Shown piece after piece: positions 44,173 to 52,941 of a stretch of DNA of 64,000 nt. Position numbers and translations under genes: made by a program. Within the stretch, counting starts at the first letter, position 1. Each line of letters opens with the position of its first letter. The notes below the pieces were generated by a model that did not search any database, was not told the origin of the DNA, and saw nothing but the letters and a program-made list of their open reading frames with translations. The DNA is taken from contig CAXUKO010000003.1 in the NCBI GenBank assembly GCA_964251665.1, forward strand, positions 1-64,000, given 5' to 3'. Origin of the DNA: JBBQLG01 sp964251665 (GTDB taxonomy: Bacteria > Bacteroidota > Bacteroidia > Cytophagales > Spirosomataceae).

Positions 44173-44412
44173 GCACACTGTAAATTTCGGCAACGAAGGT
44201 AACCTAAAACGGTGGAGACTACTCATTAAATGAGGGTGTGTCTCCATAACTCAACCGGCAAAGTCTGGCAGATCGACTACGTTGTCAACGATGTATGCTA
44301 ATGGCTATACGGGAAAAACTGGAATTGGCCAGTGGTAACACCGCCACTGAATATTTTTTTGTGACGCTCTAAAGAACAATTAGTTACCATGCGGTAGCTA
44401 AAATTAGTTTCT

Positions 44413-45759
44413 ATGTCCCTTTCCCAGCCGCTTCCTACACCAACCGTGTTTACCTTTCCCACGCTTCGTACCAGTCAGCCGCTGCGTTACATCACCTTTT
44501 TTTACCTCTACGTCATGCAGGGAATCCCTGCCGGTTTTTCGCTCACGGCGGTAGCCAATTACCTGACGGCTGAGGGAGTACCATCAAATGCGGTTGGAAC
44601 ATTCGTAGCTGCCGTCGGCTTACCCTGGACGGTTCAATTCGTCTGGGGGCCGCTCATCGACCGGTTCCAGGGGTCGCCCATGGGCCGTCGGCGTCCGTGG
44701 GTGCTGCTGGCCCAGTTTATGGCATTTGTCGCGTCGCTGGGTATTCTGCTGGTGAATAACCCGGTTACCCAGTTAACGACACTGGCAACGGCTTTTTTTC
44801 TGCATAGTGTTTTTGCTACCGTTCAGGATGCCAGTGTCGATGCGATGGCTATCTCAATCATTCCCGAGTCGGAGCGGGGACGGGTCAACGCGTTTATGCG
44901 GGGTGGCTTTCTGGTCGGTATGGGTCTTTCGGCCGCTACGCTGTCGTTCCTGATTCGTCATTACAGTTTCCACACGGCGGCTCTTACCCAGTCAATGGCC
45001 TTATTAACGTTAACGCTGATCACCTTTTTTATAAAAGAAAAGCGGGAAGACGCGCTCTTTCCCTGGTCTCCTACGCAGACAACAACTGTTGAGCGTCAGC
45101 AGCATATCCACAGCATACGCTGGCTGTTTCAGGAGTTGTACCGGGGACTGGTAGCCCGGCCGAGCCTGCAACTATTCGTGCCAATCCTGATGGTGTATAC
45201 CAGCCTGAGCATTTTTATCCGAGCTTATCCGGTTCATCTGATTCGGGAGTTGCACTGGCGCGATACTGAACTATCTTTAATGAGTGGTACCTACGGAACC
45301 GCCGTTATGATTGTGTTTATCATAGCAGGAGGCTGGGTTGCCGACCGGCTGGGTGCGCGCCGTTTACTGCTCCACGTTATGTTGGGATGTAGCCTGTTTT
45401 TGCTGATTGCTAATGCAATAGCGCCCTACTGGGTCTACCCAGATGTGGCTTCTGCAGTCTATGTGCTGTATTATATGCTTGACCCGCTGGTCAGTGTAGC
45501 CGCCATGCCGGTGTTAATGGCCCTCTGCCGACGCGATGTGGAAGGGTCGCAGTTTACCGCCTACATGGCTTTGGTAAACCTCTGCGACGTGGCCGGTTCA
45601 TTCATTTCGGGCCATATTCAGATGGTCGTTCGGGCTCCCGTTATCGGATTCTCGTGTGGCCTTGTCATCTTGGTGGCCCTTTTCATGACGCGCCGGGCGA
45701 GTAATTTACCCGTTCCTGTAGTCGAAAATAGTCCTGAAACGCCGATAAGCAACCTATGA
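44413..45759 (+). CDS. MFS transporter (AmpG-like)
   Basis: A 448-residue 12-span transporter. YITFFYLYVMQGIPAGFSLTAVANYL in TM1, WTVQFVWGPLIDRFQGSPMGRRRPWVLL (the MFS loop 2-3 signature) and TVQDASVDAMAISIIPESERGRVNAFMRGG are typical of the AmpG/muropeptide-permease-like branch. The substrate could be muropeptides or another sugar conjugate. Muropeptide recycling fits anmK elsewhere in the window only loosely. Confidence 0.88.
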   Translation: MSLSQPLPTPTVFTFPTLRTSQPLRYITFFYLYVMQGIPAGFSLTAVANYLTAEGVPSNAVGTFVAAVGLPWTVQFVWGPLIDRFQGSPMGRRRPWVLLAQFMAFVASLGILLVNNPVTQLTTLATAFFLHSVFATVQDASVDAMAISIIPESERGRVNAFMRGGFLVGMGLSAATLSFLIRHYSFHTAALTQSMALLTLTLITFFIKEKREDALFPWSPTQTTTVERQQHIHSIRWLFQELYRGLVARPSLQLFVPILMVYTSLSIFIRAYPVHLIRELHWRDTELSLMSGTYGTAVMIVFIIAGGWVADRLGARRLLLHVMLGCSLFLLIANAIAPYWVYPDVASAVYVLYYMLDPLVSVAAMPVLMALCRRDVEGSQFTAYMALVNLCDVAGSFISGHIQMVVRAPVIGFSCGLVILVALFMTRRASNLPVPVVENSPETPISNL

Positions 45760-46053
45760 CCTTACGTCGTACGGCAAAAAATCAGGGCAGGCTTATGGAA
45801 TTTCAGTGTCGATTGCATCCATGAAACAACCGTTGAGCCTGACGAATATAAACCACTTAACAATAATTTTATGGAACGTTCTCCGCCTTATGGTATGTCT
45901 GGTAGTGCAATCAGCAGGTACCCGGAATAGCGGGTCAGTTCGCTGAAAAACAACTTGTTTAAGCAGAATCGGGTTAAAAAAACTATGGGTTTTGTACTAT
46001 TTAATAACAGTGTATCGACATACGAGTGAAAACTTTTGCCTAAATAGGTTGTG
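45760..46053. other. Intergenic region before the exbB promoter, no gene found
   Basis: About 300 bases between the MFS gene and the exbB promoter hold no convincing coding frame. The only notable bits are a 5-bp GC hairpin (ACCCG/CGGGT near 45918) and a 19-codon frame starting at 45871 that has no coding signs. The AT content rises towards the promoter. Confidence 0.6.
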
Positions 46054-46082
46054 TTGATTTAAAGTGAAAAATCATACTTTTG
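46054..46082 (+). promoter_or_regulatory. Promoter of the exbB-tonB cluster
   Basis: TTG at 46054-46056 and TACTTTTG at 46075-46082 are 18 nt apart, a good match to the Bacteroidota consensus. The expected start near 46088 leaves a leader of about 110 nt before exbB. Confidence 0.65.
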
Positions 46083-46200
46083 TTGGAACATCAAAAGTGT
46101 GGTTTCAGAATTTTCTTTCAGGAAACACGACTAAATTAAAATTTTCACTTTTTTTACGGTCAAAAACTCTGTTTCAATTCAACCCTCAGTTCAGTTTCCA

Positions 46201-47034
46201 ATGAAAACACAAAACCCAACTCCAGCACCCGCTAAAGTCGCAGCCCCCAAGAAGCAGTCGGGCGGTTTAAATCCGGCTCTTGTCATTCCGATTCTGTTGG
46301 CCATCGGTATTCTTGTATACATGTTTGTGTTTGGTAACCCCAGTCACTTCATGGACAACGATCCCGAAAAAGGTCCGCTACCCGGCGATTACTTCGGCAC
46401 GGTGTACAAAGGTGGTTTCATCGTACCCATTCTCTTTACCTGTTTCCTTTGCGTACTGACGTTCTCCATCGAGCGCTTCATTACCATCGGCCGGGCTGGT
46501 GGTTCAGGTTCGACTGATGACTTCGTTCGGAAGGTAAAAGCACTGCTCGACCGCAATGAGGTAGGTGCCGCCATTGCTGAGTGTGACAAGCAGAAAGGAT
46601 CGATTGGTAACGTGGTGAAAACCGCGCTCCAGAAGTATCAGCAACTCTCTACGGATGTTGAACTGAACAAAGAGCAGAAACTGGCCGCTTTGCAGAAAGA
46701 AGTGGAAGAAGCTACGTCGCTGGAATTACCGATGCTCGAGAAAAACCTCGTTATCATCGCTACACTGGCTTCGGTATCTACCCTGATCGCCCTGCTTGGT
46801 ACGGTATTGGGTATGATTCGCGCCTTTAGCGCCATGGGTACTACCGGTGCTCCTGACACGGCCGCTCTTTCGACGGGTATCTCCGAGGCCCTGGTAAATA
46901 CGGCACTTGGTATTGGTACGGCGGCAATTGCCACGATCATGTATAGCTACTTCACGAGCCGGATTGATGCCCTAACGTATACCATTGACGAAATTGGCTT
47001 GAGCATCCAGCAGAACTTTGCGGCTCACAATTAA
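46201..47034 (+). CDS. exbB: MotA/TolQ/ExbB proton channel protein
   Basis: A 277-residue inner-membrane protein of the ExbB/TolQ family. TM1 is NPALVIPILLAIGILVYMFVF, TM2 is GGFIVPILFTCFLCVLTFSIERF, and TM3-4 include LVIIATLASVSTLIALLGTVLGMIRAF and ALGIGTAAIATIMY. With ExbD it forms the proton-driven motor that energises TonB. It is the first gene of the exbB-exbD-exbD-tonB cluster. Confidence 0.93.
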   Translation: MKTQNPTPAPAKVAAPKKQSGGLNPALVIPILLAIGILVYMFVFGNPSHFMDNDPEKGPLPGDYFGTVYKGGFIVPILFTCFLCVLTFSIERFITIGRAGGSGSTDDFVRKVKALLDRNEVGAAIAECDKQKGSIGNVVKTALQKYQQLSTDVELNKEQKLAALQKEVEEATSLELPMLEKNLVIIATLASVSTLIALLGTVLGMIRAFSAMGTTGAPDTAALSTGISEALVNTALGIGTAAIATIMYSYFTSRIDALTYTIDEIGLSIQQNFAAHN

Positions 47035-47083
47035 TTCAAGTCAGTGGGCGTTTATTGTAACACGATTTTTAAACTGACGTAAT

Positions 47084-47716
47084 ATGCCCGTAGTAAAACC
47101 CAAGCGGCATGCTGCCGCCATGGACATGACGGCGATGTGCGACGTGGCCTTTCTGCTGCTTACCTTCTTTATCCTGACCGCTCAGTTTAAAGCCCAGGAC
47201 GCAGCCGCCATCGACACACCATCGTCCATTTCCAGCATCAAGGTGCCCGACAAGGACATCATGACTATTGCTCTGGATAAAGAAGGGAAAGTGTACTTCG
47301 GAATAGACAGCCAAACGGACCGCATAGCGATGCTCGATAACGTAGCCGCTGCGGAAGGACTTTCCTTCACGGATAAAGAGAAGAAAGAGTTCTCCCTGCT
47401 GGCCAACTTCGGGGTGCCCCTGAACCAGCTGAAATCGTTTCTGGACATCGACCATGAAAAACGTGGTCAGGTAAAACAGCCTGGTCTGGTTGTCGACTCA
47501 ACGGGTGCCGGTAAGAACAACGATTTGGCTAAGTGGGTATACAATGCCCGCAAAGCCAACAACGGACTCCGGATCGCCCTGAAGGGCGATAACCTCGCTA
47601 AGTTTCCTAAATTCAAAGACGTACTGGCTACGCTTCAGGCACAGAACATCAATAAGTTCAACCTGATTACGGGAACAGAGGCACCACCGGCAGGCTGGCA
47701 GTCAGACGCTAAGTAA
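47084..47716 (+). CDS. exbD: ExbD/TolR family biopolymer transport protein (first copy)
   Basis: A 210-residue single-span protein. DMTAMCDVAFLLLTFFILT (about 15-33) holds the membrane aspartate that carries protons. The periplasmic domain is longer than in E. coli ExbD (141 aa), with an insert around SFLDIDHEKRGQVKQPGLVVDS. Two different ExbD proteins in one cluster are usual in Bacteroidota. Confidence 0.92.
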   Translation: MPVVKPKRHAAAMDMTAMCDVAFLLLTFFILTAQFKAQDAAAIDTPSSISSIKVPDKDIMTIALDKEGKVYFGIDSQTDRIAMLDNVAAAEGLSFTDKEKKEFSLLANFGVPLNQLKSFLDIDHEKRGQVKQPGLVVDSTGAGKNNDLAKWVYNARKANNGLRIALKGDNLAKFPKFKDVLATLQAQNINKFNLITGTEAPPAGWQSDAK

Positions 47717-47724
47717 AGGGGTTC

Positions 47725-47774
47725 GTAGTTTGTAGTTTGTAGTTGCCTTGCAGGAGCTACGAACTACAAACCAC
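47725..47774. repeat. Inverted repeat between the two exbD genes
   Basis: Arms 47725-47742 and 47757-47774 match at 16 of 18. The left arm is built of TAGTTTG units, and the right arm contains GAACTACAAACC, which is also found in the plsX-fabH gap. It lies in the 88-bp exbD-exbD spacer. Confidence 0.7.
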
Positions 47775-47804
47775 GAGCCATAAACCACAAACCAGTTAAG
47801 AAAC

Positions 47805-48341
47805 ATGGCAGAAATAGCAACCGGCGGGGGTGGTGGTAAGCATGATGGTGGTAAGGTTCGCAGTAAAAAATCGTCAACCCGGATCGATATGACCCCGATG
47901 GTTGACCTTGGCTTCCTGCTGATTACCTTCTTCATTCTGGCTACTACCCTGAGCAAACCGTCTTCGATGACGTATAATGCACCGGATAAGACAAAAACAG
48001 AAGAAACAGAGCCACTGAAGGCGTCAAACGTAATGACGGTTTTCCTCGGAAAGGATAACAACGCTTATGTTATTTTCGGTAAGGCCGCTACAGAAGACCC
48101 TGAAGTGAAGAAAATCTCGATGGGCTACGACCTGCGTAAGGAAATTCAGGAAGATGCTAAGAAGGTGCCCGCCGACAAATTTGTGGTCGTAATTAAGCCA
48201 ACGAAAGAATCGACCTATAAAAACATGGTTGATATTCTGGACGAAATGGCTATCACGCACACCAAACGGTACGCCCTGGTAGATGCCCTGACGGACGATG
48301 AGAAGAAGCTGCTGAAGGATAAAGCTAAAATTGACGTTTAA
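47805..48341 (+). CDS. exbD: ExbD/TolR family biopolymer transport protein (second copy)
   Basis: A 178-residue ExbD-type protein with RIDMTPMVDLGFLLITFFILATTL (about 26-49), which includes the membrane aspartate. The N-terminus is Gly/Lys-rich. It differs clearly from the first copy, so the pair is probably a functional heteromer rather than a recent duplication. tonB follows after 4 nt. Confidence 0.92.
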   Translation: MAEIATGGGGGKHDGGKVRSKKSSTRIDMTPMVDLGFLLITFFILATTLSKPSSMTYNAPDKTKTEETEPLKASNVMTVFLGKDNNAYVIFGKAATEDPEVKKISMGYDLRKEIQEDAKKVPADKFVVVIKPTKESTYKNMVDILDEMAITHTKRYALVDALTDDEKKLLKDKAKIDV

Positions 48342-48345
48342 TCAG

Positions 48346-49173
48346 ATGGCAGAGCTAACCGCAAAAGACGCAACACTGGATGACATGGTGTTTGCGAACC
48401 GCAACAAAGCGTACGGCGCTTATTCGTTGCGGAAAGAGTATCCGGGTATTGTAACCCGCGCGCTGATTATTGGTGGTATCGTGTTCGTTCTGGCAACTCT
48501 GGCACCAACTATCATTAGTGCGCTTACGCCGGCGAAACAGGAAGAGGCAATGGTTGAGGTGGATTTGATGAAACTGCCACCCCCGCCGATCGATCCAAAC
48601 GAGCCACCGCCACCGCCACCGCCACCGGTTGAATTACCGAAGGTGAACACGGTAAAGTTCTTACCACCGGAAGTAAAGCCGGATGAAGAGGTTCCCGAAG
48701 AAACCCCACCGCCAGCCGTTGAGGAACTGAAGGAAGCCGTTGCGGCTGAAAAAACGCAGGAAGGCGACCCGAACGCTGAAGAAGTGATCGTGGCACCCGA
48801 AGAATCAACAGGCCCAACTAAAGTTGAAGCGGCTGTTGAAGCGGCTCCGAAAGAAGAGGAAGTCTTTACCGTGGTAGAACAGAACCCCGAACCATCGGGT
48901 GGTATGGCCGCCTTAGGTAGTTACCTCAGCAAGAACCTGCGTTATCCGGCTCCGGCTCAGCGTGCCAACATCTCCGGTAAGGTGTTTGTAAGCTTCGTTG
49001 TGAATACGGATGGTACGATTCAGGACGTGCAAGTGCTCAAAGGACTTGGTTTTGGTACCGATGAAGAAGCGGTTCGTGTGGTGAAAGGGATGCCGAAGTG
49101 GAAGCCTGGTAAACAGTCAGGCCGTCCGGTTCGGGTGAAATTTAACCTGCCAATCTCCTTCACGCTGGAGTAG
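48346..49173 (+). CDS. tonB: TonB family energy transducer
   Basis: A 275-residue TonB protein. An N-terminal MVFANRNKAYGAYSLRKEY motif, typical of Bacteroidota TonB, precedes one TM segment (IGGIVFVLATLAPTIISAL). A Pro-rich periplasmic linker (PPPPPPPPVELPKV) and an acidic stretch follow, and then the TonB_C domain (YPAPAQRANISGKVFVSFVV to PVRVKFNLPISFTLE). ATG 48346 is chosen because the frame upstream begins with TTG inside the exbD stop region. Confidence 0.94.
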   Translation: MAELTAKDATLDDMVFANRNKAYGAYSLRKEYPGIVTRALIIGGIVFVLATLAPTIISALTPAKQEEAMVEVDLMKLPPPPIDPNEPPPPPPPPVELPKVNTVKFLPPEVKPDEEVPEETPPPAVEELKEAVAAEKTQEGDPNAEEVIVAPEESTGPTKVEAAVEAAPKEEEVFTVVEQNPEPSGGMAALGSYLSKNLRYPAPAQRANISGKVFVSFVVNTDGTIQDVQVLKGLGFGTDEEAVRVVKGMPKWKPGKQSGRPVRVKFNLPISFTLE

Positions 49174-49174
49174 C

Positions 49175-49396
49175 ATGAGGAACGCCAATCGGATGTCAGA
49201 ACAGGTAAACCTGTATCTGTCAGTGGCCATGGCGATGGCCTATTTGGGAGGAGGCATCGGACTGATTGCCTCCTCTCAGTCTTTTGGGATTTTGCCGCCA
49301 CCCGGCGTATTACGGTATGCAATGGCTACGCTGCTCATTGTATACGGGCTGTTCCGGGGGATTCGGGCTTATCAACGATCAAAGCAACGTGACTAA
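49175..49396 (+). CDS. Small membrane protein in the tonB cluster
   Basis: A 73-residue protein with two hydrophobic helices (YLSVAMAMAYLGGGIGLIA and VLRYAMATLLIVYGLFRGI) and a basic tail. It starts 1 nt after tonB and overlaps the next gene by 8 nt. I do not recognise a named family, but its position between tonB and the PstS-like gene suggests a role with the motor. Confidence 0.72.
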   Translation: MRNANRMSEQVNLYLSVAMAMAYLGGGIGLIASSQSFGILPPPGVLRYAMATLLIVYGLFRGIRAYQRSKQRD

Positions 49397-50315
49397 CGTA
49401 CGACTATTCCTTTGGGGGATGCTGGCTGTCGGGATAGGGGCCTGTTCAGGTAAACAGGGGCTGGACAACCCGGCGCGGGGTACTATTACCATTGCGGCCG
49501 ACGAATCCTTTAAGCCGTTGGTCTCCCAGTTAACTGAAGCGTATTCCGGCATTTATCCCGATGCCCATTTTGAACTGGTCTTTCGCCCGGAACACGAAGC
49601 CATTAACATGATGCTGCGTGACAGTGCCCGCCTGGTATTCTCGGGCAGAGGACTTACTCCACCGGAACAGGGTATTCTGAGCAATCGACAGATTCCCGGT
49701 AAGGCCCAGAAGCTGGCGACCGATGGCGTTGCCCTGATTATTGGCAAAGCCAACCGTGACAGTTTAATCACCATGCCGGAATTGCAGCGCATTTTCAGCG
49801 GGCAGCTCACCAACTGGTCTCAGCTAAAAGGTGGTCAGTCGGGACCTATTACCCTGGTATTTGACAATAATAATTCCAGCAATCTGGATTATATGCTGGC
49901 TAAATTTGGAGTAAAAACCGTTGCCAACCTGCGTATTTTCACCGCTAAATCGAATCGGGATGTGATCGAGTATGTGCGAACAAATCCGACGGCATTAGGT
50001 TTTATTGGCGTAAACTGGATTAGCGACGGGGATGCCCCATTAACAGCTACGTTATCGAAAGACCTGCGGGTGATGGGCGTGTCGGCAAAGTCGGCTCCCG
50101 AGTCGATAAAAGATTATTATCAGCCGTTTCAGCGTGACCTGGGTCTGAAAACCTATCCGCTTTATCGAACGGTTTACATCCTGAGTCGTGAAGCGTATTC
50201 GGGACTGGGTGGTGGGTTGATCAACTACGTTCAACGGGACGCAGGGGCGCTTATCATTGAAAAATTGGGTCTTTGGCCTGCAAAGCCATATAATCGGGAG
50301 GTTTATTTCAATTAG
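49389..50315 (+). CDS. PstS-like substrate-binding lipoprotein
   Basis: A 308-residue protein with a lipoprotein signal (LWGMLAVGIGAC; lipobox IGAC) and a PBP-like domain: GTITIAADESFKPLVSQLTEAY, ATDGVALIIGKANRD, FSGQLTNWSQLKGG, NPTALGFIGVNWISD. This is the PstS-type fold used for phosphate. No pst genes are nearby, so phosphate uptake is unlikely. The start is a GTG at 49389, overlapping the upstream stop; an ATG at 49419 would cut the signal short. Confidence 0.85.
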   Translation: MTNVRLFLWGMLAVGIGACSGKQGLDNPARGTITIAADESFKPLVSQLTEAYSGIYPDAHFELVFRPEHEAINMMLRDSARLVFSGRGLTPPEQGILSNRQIPGKAQKLATDGVALIIGKANRDSLITMPELQRIFSGQLTNWSQLKGGQSGPITLVFDNNNSSNLDYMLAKFGVKTVANLRIFTAKSNRDVIEYVRTNPTALGFIGVNWISDGDAPLTATLSKDLRVMGVSAKSAPESIKDYYQPFQRDLGLKTYPLYRTVYILSREAYSGLGGGLINYVQRDAGALIIEKLGLWPAKPYNREVYFN

Positions 50316-50326
50316 CGATTCTGTTT

Positions 50327-50355
50327 TTTGGTTATCACGCAATTTTTTAGTTTTG
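50327..50355 (+). promoter_or_regulatory. Promoter upstream of the TPR gene
   Basis: TTTG (50327-50330) and TAGTTTTG (50348-50355) are separated by 17 nt, close to the Bacteroidota consensus. It may allow the TPR gene to be expressed apart from the exbB transcript. Confidence 0.5.
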
Positions 50356-50410
50356 CCAGCTGTTTTAATTAAAACAGTTTAATTTTTCATTTTTCAATCT
50401 GAATTAGTAG

Positions 50411-52156
50411 ATGATGAACAGTCAAAGAAAGTCGCTATTGACGGCCCTGATCCTGGGTGCGGTAGCTGCCGCGCCAGTGTTTGCGCAGGATGTTCAGTCG
50501 GGCTTGAAAGACCTCGAATCAGAGCGTTACGTGAAAGCAGAGCAGACTTTCAAGCAACTGGCTACCACTGCCCCAACGGCCGAGAATCAGTTTTACCTCG
50601 GCTATTACTACCTACGGGCCAATCAGCCTGATCTGGCTAAAGCGGCCTTTCAGAAAGGGCTGGCTACCGACCCCAAAAACCAATTAAATAATGTGGGTTT
50701 GGGGGGAGTGGCGCTTGCCAAAAAGGATCGCGCTGGTGCTCGTACCCTGATTGATGGTGCTGTGCAGGCCACCAAATCGAAAGATCAAAATCTGCTGATG
50801 CGGGCCGGGGAGATGTACACCCTGTTTGAAACTAACGATCCGGCGGAAGCGATTCGGCTGATCGATCTGGCTGATAAACTGGATAAGAAGAACACGAGCA
50901 CTGAAATCGAAATGATTTATGGTGATGCGTATAATATCAAAAACGATGGCGGTAATGCGGTCAGTAAGTACGAAAACGCCCTGCTGATTACACCAAACCT
51001 GGCTGAAGCCAATTACAAAATTGGTCGGGTATACCTGCGTGGTAAGAACTATAAGGAAGCGCAGAACTTCTTTGAGAAGGCTATTCAAAGTGACCCTGAA
51101 TTTGCTCCAACGTACAAGGCTTTTGCTGACGCATTGGCAAACTCGCGGGCTTACAAAAAGGCTTCGACTACTTATGATTCTTATGTTCAGAAAAGTGGTA
51201 CTACCGATCCGGAACTGCTGTTAGATGTAGCCCGCTACAAATTTTTGGCGCAGGATTATTTAGGTGCCATCAATTACCTGAATCAATTGAAGGGTAAGTT
51301 GAATGATCCAATCATTGACCGGATTTATGGTTGGGCTAACTATGGTCTGGGTAAGTATCCTGAGTCGATTGAGTCGCTGAACAAGTTCATCAGTACGGCA
51401 CCTAACAAGGTAATTTACGACGACTATGTATATCTGGGGCGTTCGTATAATCAGTTAGGTACGCCGGAGGGTGACTCGCTGGGTGTTGTTTACTTAGAAA
51501 AGGCTGCCCCGCAGGATACAACGGAAAACCTGTATCGGGATATTGCGCAGAAGTATTACAGCGCGAAGCGGTACGACAAAGCGGCTGATTATTATGCCAA
51601 GACCATTGCTAACGACAAGAAGCCACTTAACGGTGATTACCAGTTTTTGGGCCTCTCTAATTATCAATATGCCTTCACAGTTGGTCGGACAGTAGCGCCA
51701 AACGATACAGCACAGCAACGTCAACTGAAGAAGCAGTATTTTATGAAGGCAGACTCGGCATTTGCTAAATTGGCAGAAGTGGCACCAACGTTTCCGGTGC
51801 CGTACTACTACCGTGGTCAGTCTAACTACTATGCTTATTCACCCAGTGAAGCTCTGAGCAATGGTATATTCGTGCCTTACCACGAAAAGTTTGTTGAAGT
51901 GGTAAATGCGGAGACGGACTCCACGAAGCGGCAGCCCTATCTGAAAAACCTGGTTACAGCTTACAAGTTGCTGGGTGCCTACAGTTTTGCCAAGAAAGAT
52001 GAAGCCAAGGGCCGCGATTACATTGCTAAAGTACTCGCTATTGACCCGAATGATAAGGAAGCGAAGGCGTATATGGAAGGCCCAAAAGCAACGGCACCAA
52101 CTACGCCGACAACCAAGCCAAAGGCACCGGTTAAGAAAAGTTCGGCCAGTAAATAA
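50411..52156 (+). CDS. Periplasmic tetratricopeptide-repeat protein
   Basis: A 581-residue protein with a signal peptide (LLTALILGAVAAAPVFAQ) followed by TPR units over most of its length (for example NQFYLGYYYLRANQPDLAKAAFQKGL and FAPTYKAFADALANSRAYKKASTTY). A Lys/Pro/Thr-rich tail ends the protein. Its place after exbB-exbD-exbD-tonB and the PstS-like gene is conserved in Bacteroidota as I recall, so a scaffold for that machinery is likely. Confidence 0.88.
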   Translation: MMNSQRKSLLTALILGAVAAAPVFAQDVQSGLKDLESERYVKAEQTFKQLATTAPTAENQFYLGYYYLRANQPDLAKAAFQKGLATDPKNQLNNVGLGGVALAKKDRAGARTLIDGAVQATKSKDQNLLMRAGEMYTLFETNDPAEAIRLIDLADKLDKKNTSTEIEMIYGDAYNIKNDGGNAVSKYENALLITPNLAEANYKIGRVYLRGKNYKEAQNFFEKAIQSDPEFAPTYKAFADALANSRAYKKASTTYDSYVQKSGTTDPELLLDVARYKFLAQDYLGAINYLNQLKGKLNDPIIDRIYGWANYGLGKYPESIESLNKFISTAPNKVIYDDYVYLGRSYNQLGTPEGDSLGVVYLEKAAPQDTTENLYRDIAQKYYSAKRYDKAADYYAKTIANDKKPLNGDYQFLGLSNYQYAFTVGRTVAPNDTAQQRQLKKQYFMKADSAFAKLAEVAPTFPVPYYYRGQSNYYAYSPSEALSNGIFVPYHEKFVEVVNAETDSTKRQPYLKNLVTAYKLLGAYSFAKKDEAKGRDYIAKVLAIDPNDKEAKAYMEGPKATAPTTPTTKPKAPVKKSSASK

Positions 52157-52176
52157 GCCAGTTGAACTGATGTTGA

Positions 52177-52214
52177 ACAAAACAGGCACAGCCCACCGGC
52201 TGTGCCTGTTTTGT
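52177..52214 (+). terminator. Terminator after the TPR gene
   Basis: A 17-bp perfect stem ACAAAACAGGCACAGCC with its complement (52177-52193 with 52198-52214), a 4-nt loop and a T-rich tail. It closes the tonB cluster before adk. Confidence 0.92.
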
Positions 52215-52275
52215 TTCTGTTGAATAAAAAAGCGTCCCTGTAAATAGCGATTCTGCATTTTTACCAGTAGAATCG

Positions 52276-52283
52276 TAACTTTG
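52276..52283 (+). promoter_or_regulatory. -7 box upstream of adk
   Basis: TAACTTTG matches TAnnTTTG and lies 39 nt before the adk start, downstream of a terminator. The -33 element is weak (CTG at 52253-52255). Confidence 0.5.
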
Positions 52284-52322
52284 CTCCTCGTTATCAGCCG
52301 CTACTACACCTATTGACACCGT

Positions 52323-52910
52323 ATGCTTAATCTTGTACTGTTTGGTCCTCCGGGCGCGGGGAAAGGCACGCAGAGTGAGAATTTGATTAAAGAATACAAG
52401 TTGATTCATCTGTCAACAGGTGATCTGTTGCGTAGTGAAATTAAGGCCGGCACCGAACTTGGCCTGCGGGCAAAGTCATTAATGGATCAGGGGTTGCTGG
52501 TACCGGACGAGGTGGTAATTGGCATGATTGATAATAAACTACGCGAGAATCAGGCGGTTGAAGGGTTTATTTTTGATGGGTTTCCGCGTACTGTACCACA
52601 AGCCGAGGCACTGGACGAGTTATTAAGCAGTTATAATACCTCAATCCTGACTATGATTGCCTTAGTTGTGGATGAGGAGGAGTTAACCCGGCGGCTATTG
52701 CTGCGGGGACAGACCTCCGGTCGGCCCGATGATCAGAATGAAGAGTTGATTCGACGCCGGGTTCAGGAGTATACTAATAAAACCACGCCTGTGGCGGGGT
52801 ACTACAGTCAGCAAAATAAGTTTGCCGCCATTGATGGCCTTGGCGATATCGACGGCATTTTTAATCTAATCTGCCAAAAGATTGAGCAGGCACAGGTAAG
52901 CAAAAACTGA
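52323..52910 (+). CDS. adk: Adenylate kinase
   Basis: Interconverts ATP + AMP and 2 ADP. The 195-residue protein has the P-loop FGPPGAGKGTQ (7-17), HLSTGDLLR, DGFPRTVPQAEAL, and RGQTSGRPDD in place of a long zinc LID, so it is the short-LID form usual in Bacteroidota. obgE follows in the same direction. Confidence 0.96.
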   Translation: MLNLVLFGPPGAGKGTQSENLIKEYKLIHLSTGDLLRSEIKAGTELGLRAKSLMDQGLLVPDEVVIGMIDNKLRENQAVEGFIFDGFPRTVPQAEALDELLSSYNTSILTMIALVVDEEELTRRLLLRGQTSGRPDDQNEELIRRRVQEYTNKTTPVAGYYSQQNKFAAIDGLGDIDGIFNLICQKIEQAQVSKN

Positions 52911-52941
52911 TTCGGCCTCAACGCGTGGATAAGCAACCAAC

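Noticed and set aside
45871..45930. 19-codon frame MERSPPYGMSGSAISRYPE
   Set aside because: No promoter, no adjacent amino-acid operon and no suggestive codon run; probably chance.
49389..50315. Phosphate-specific transport (pst) operon
   Set aside because: Only a PstS-like protein is present; pstA, pstB, pstC and phoU are missing, and the neighbours are TonB motor genes.
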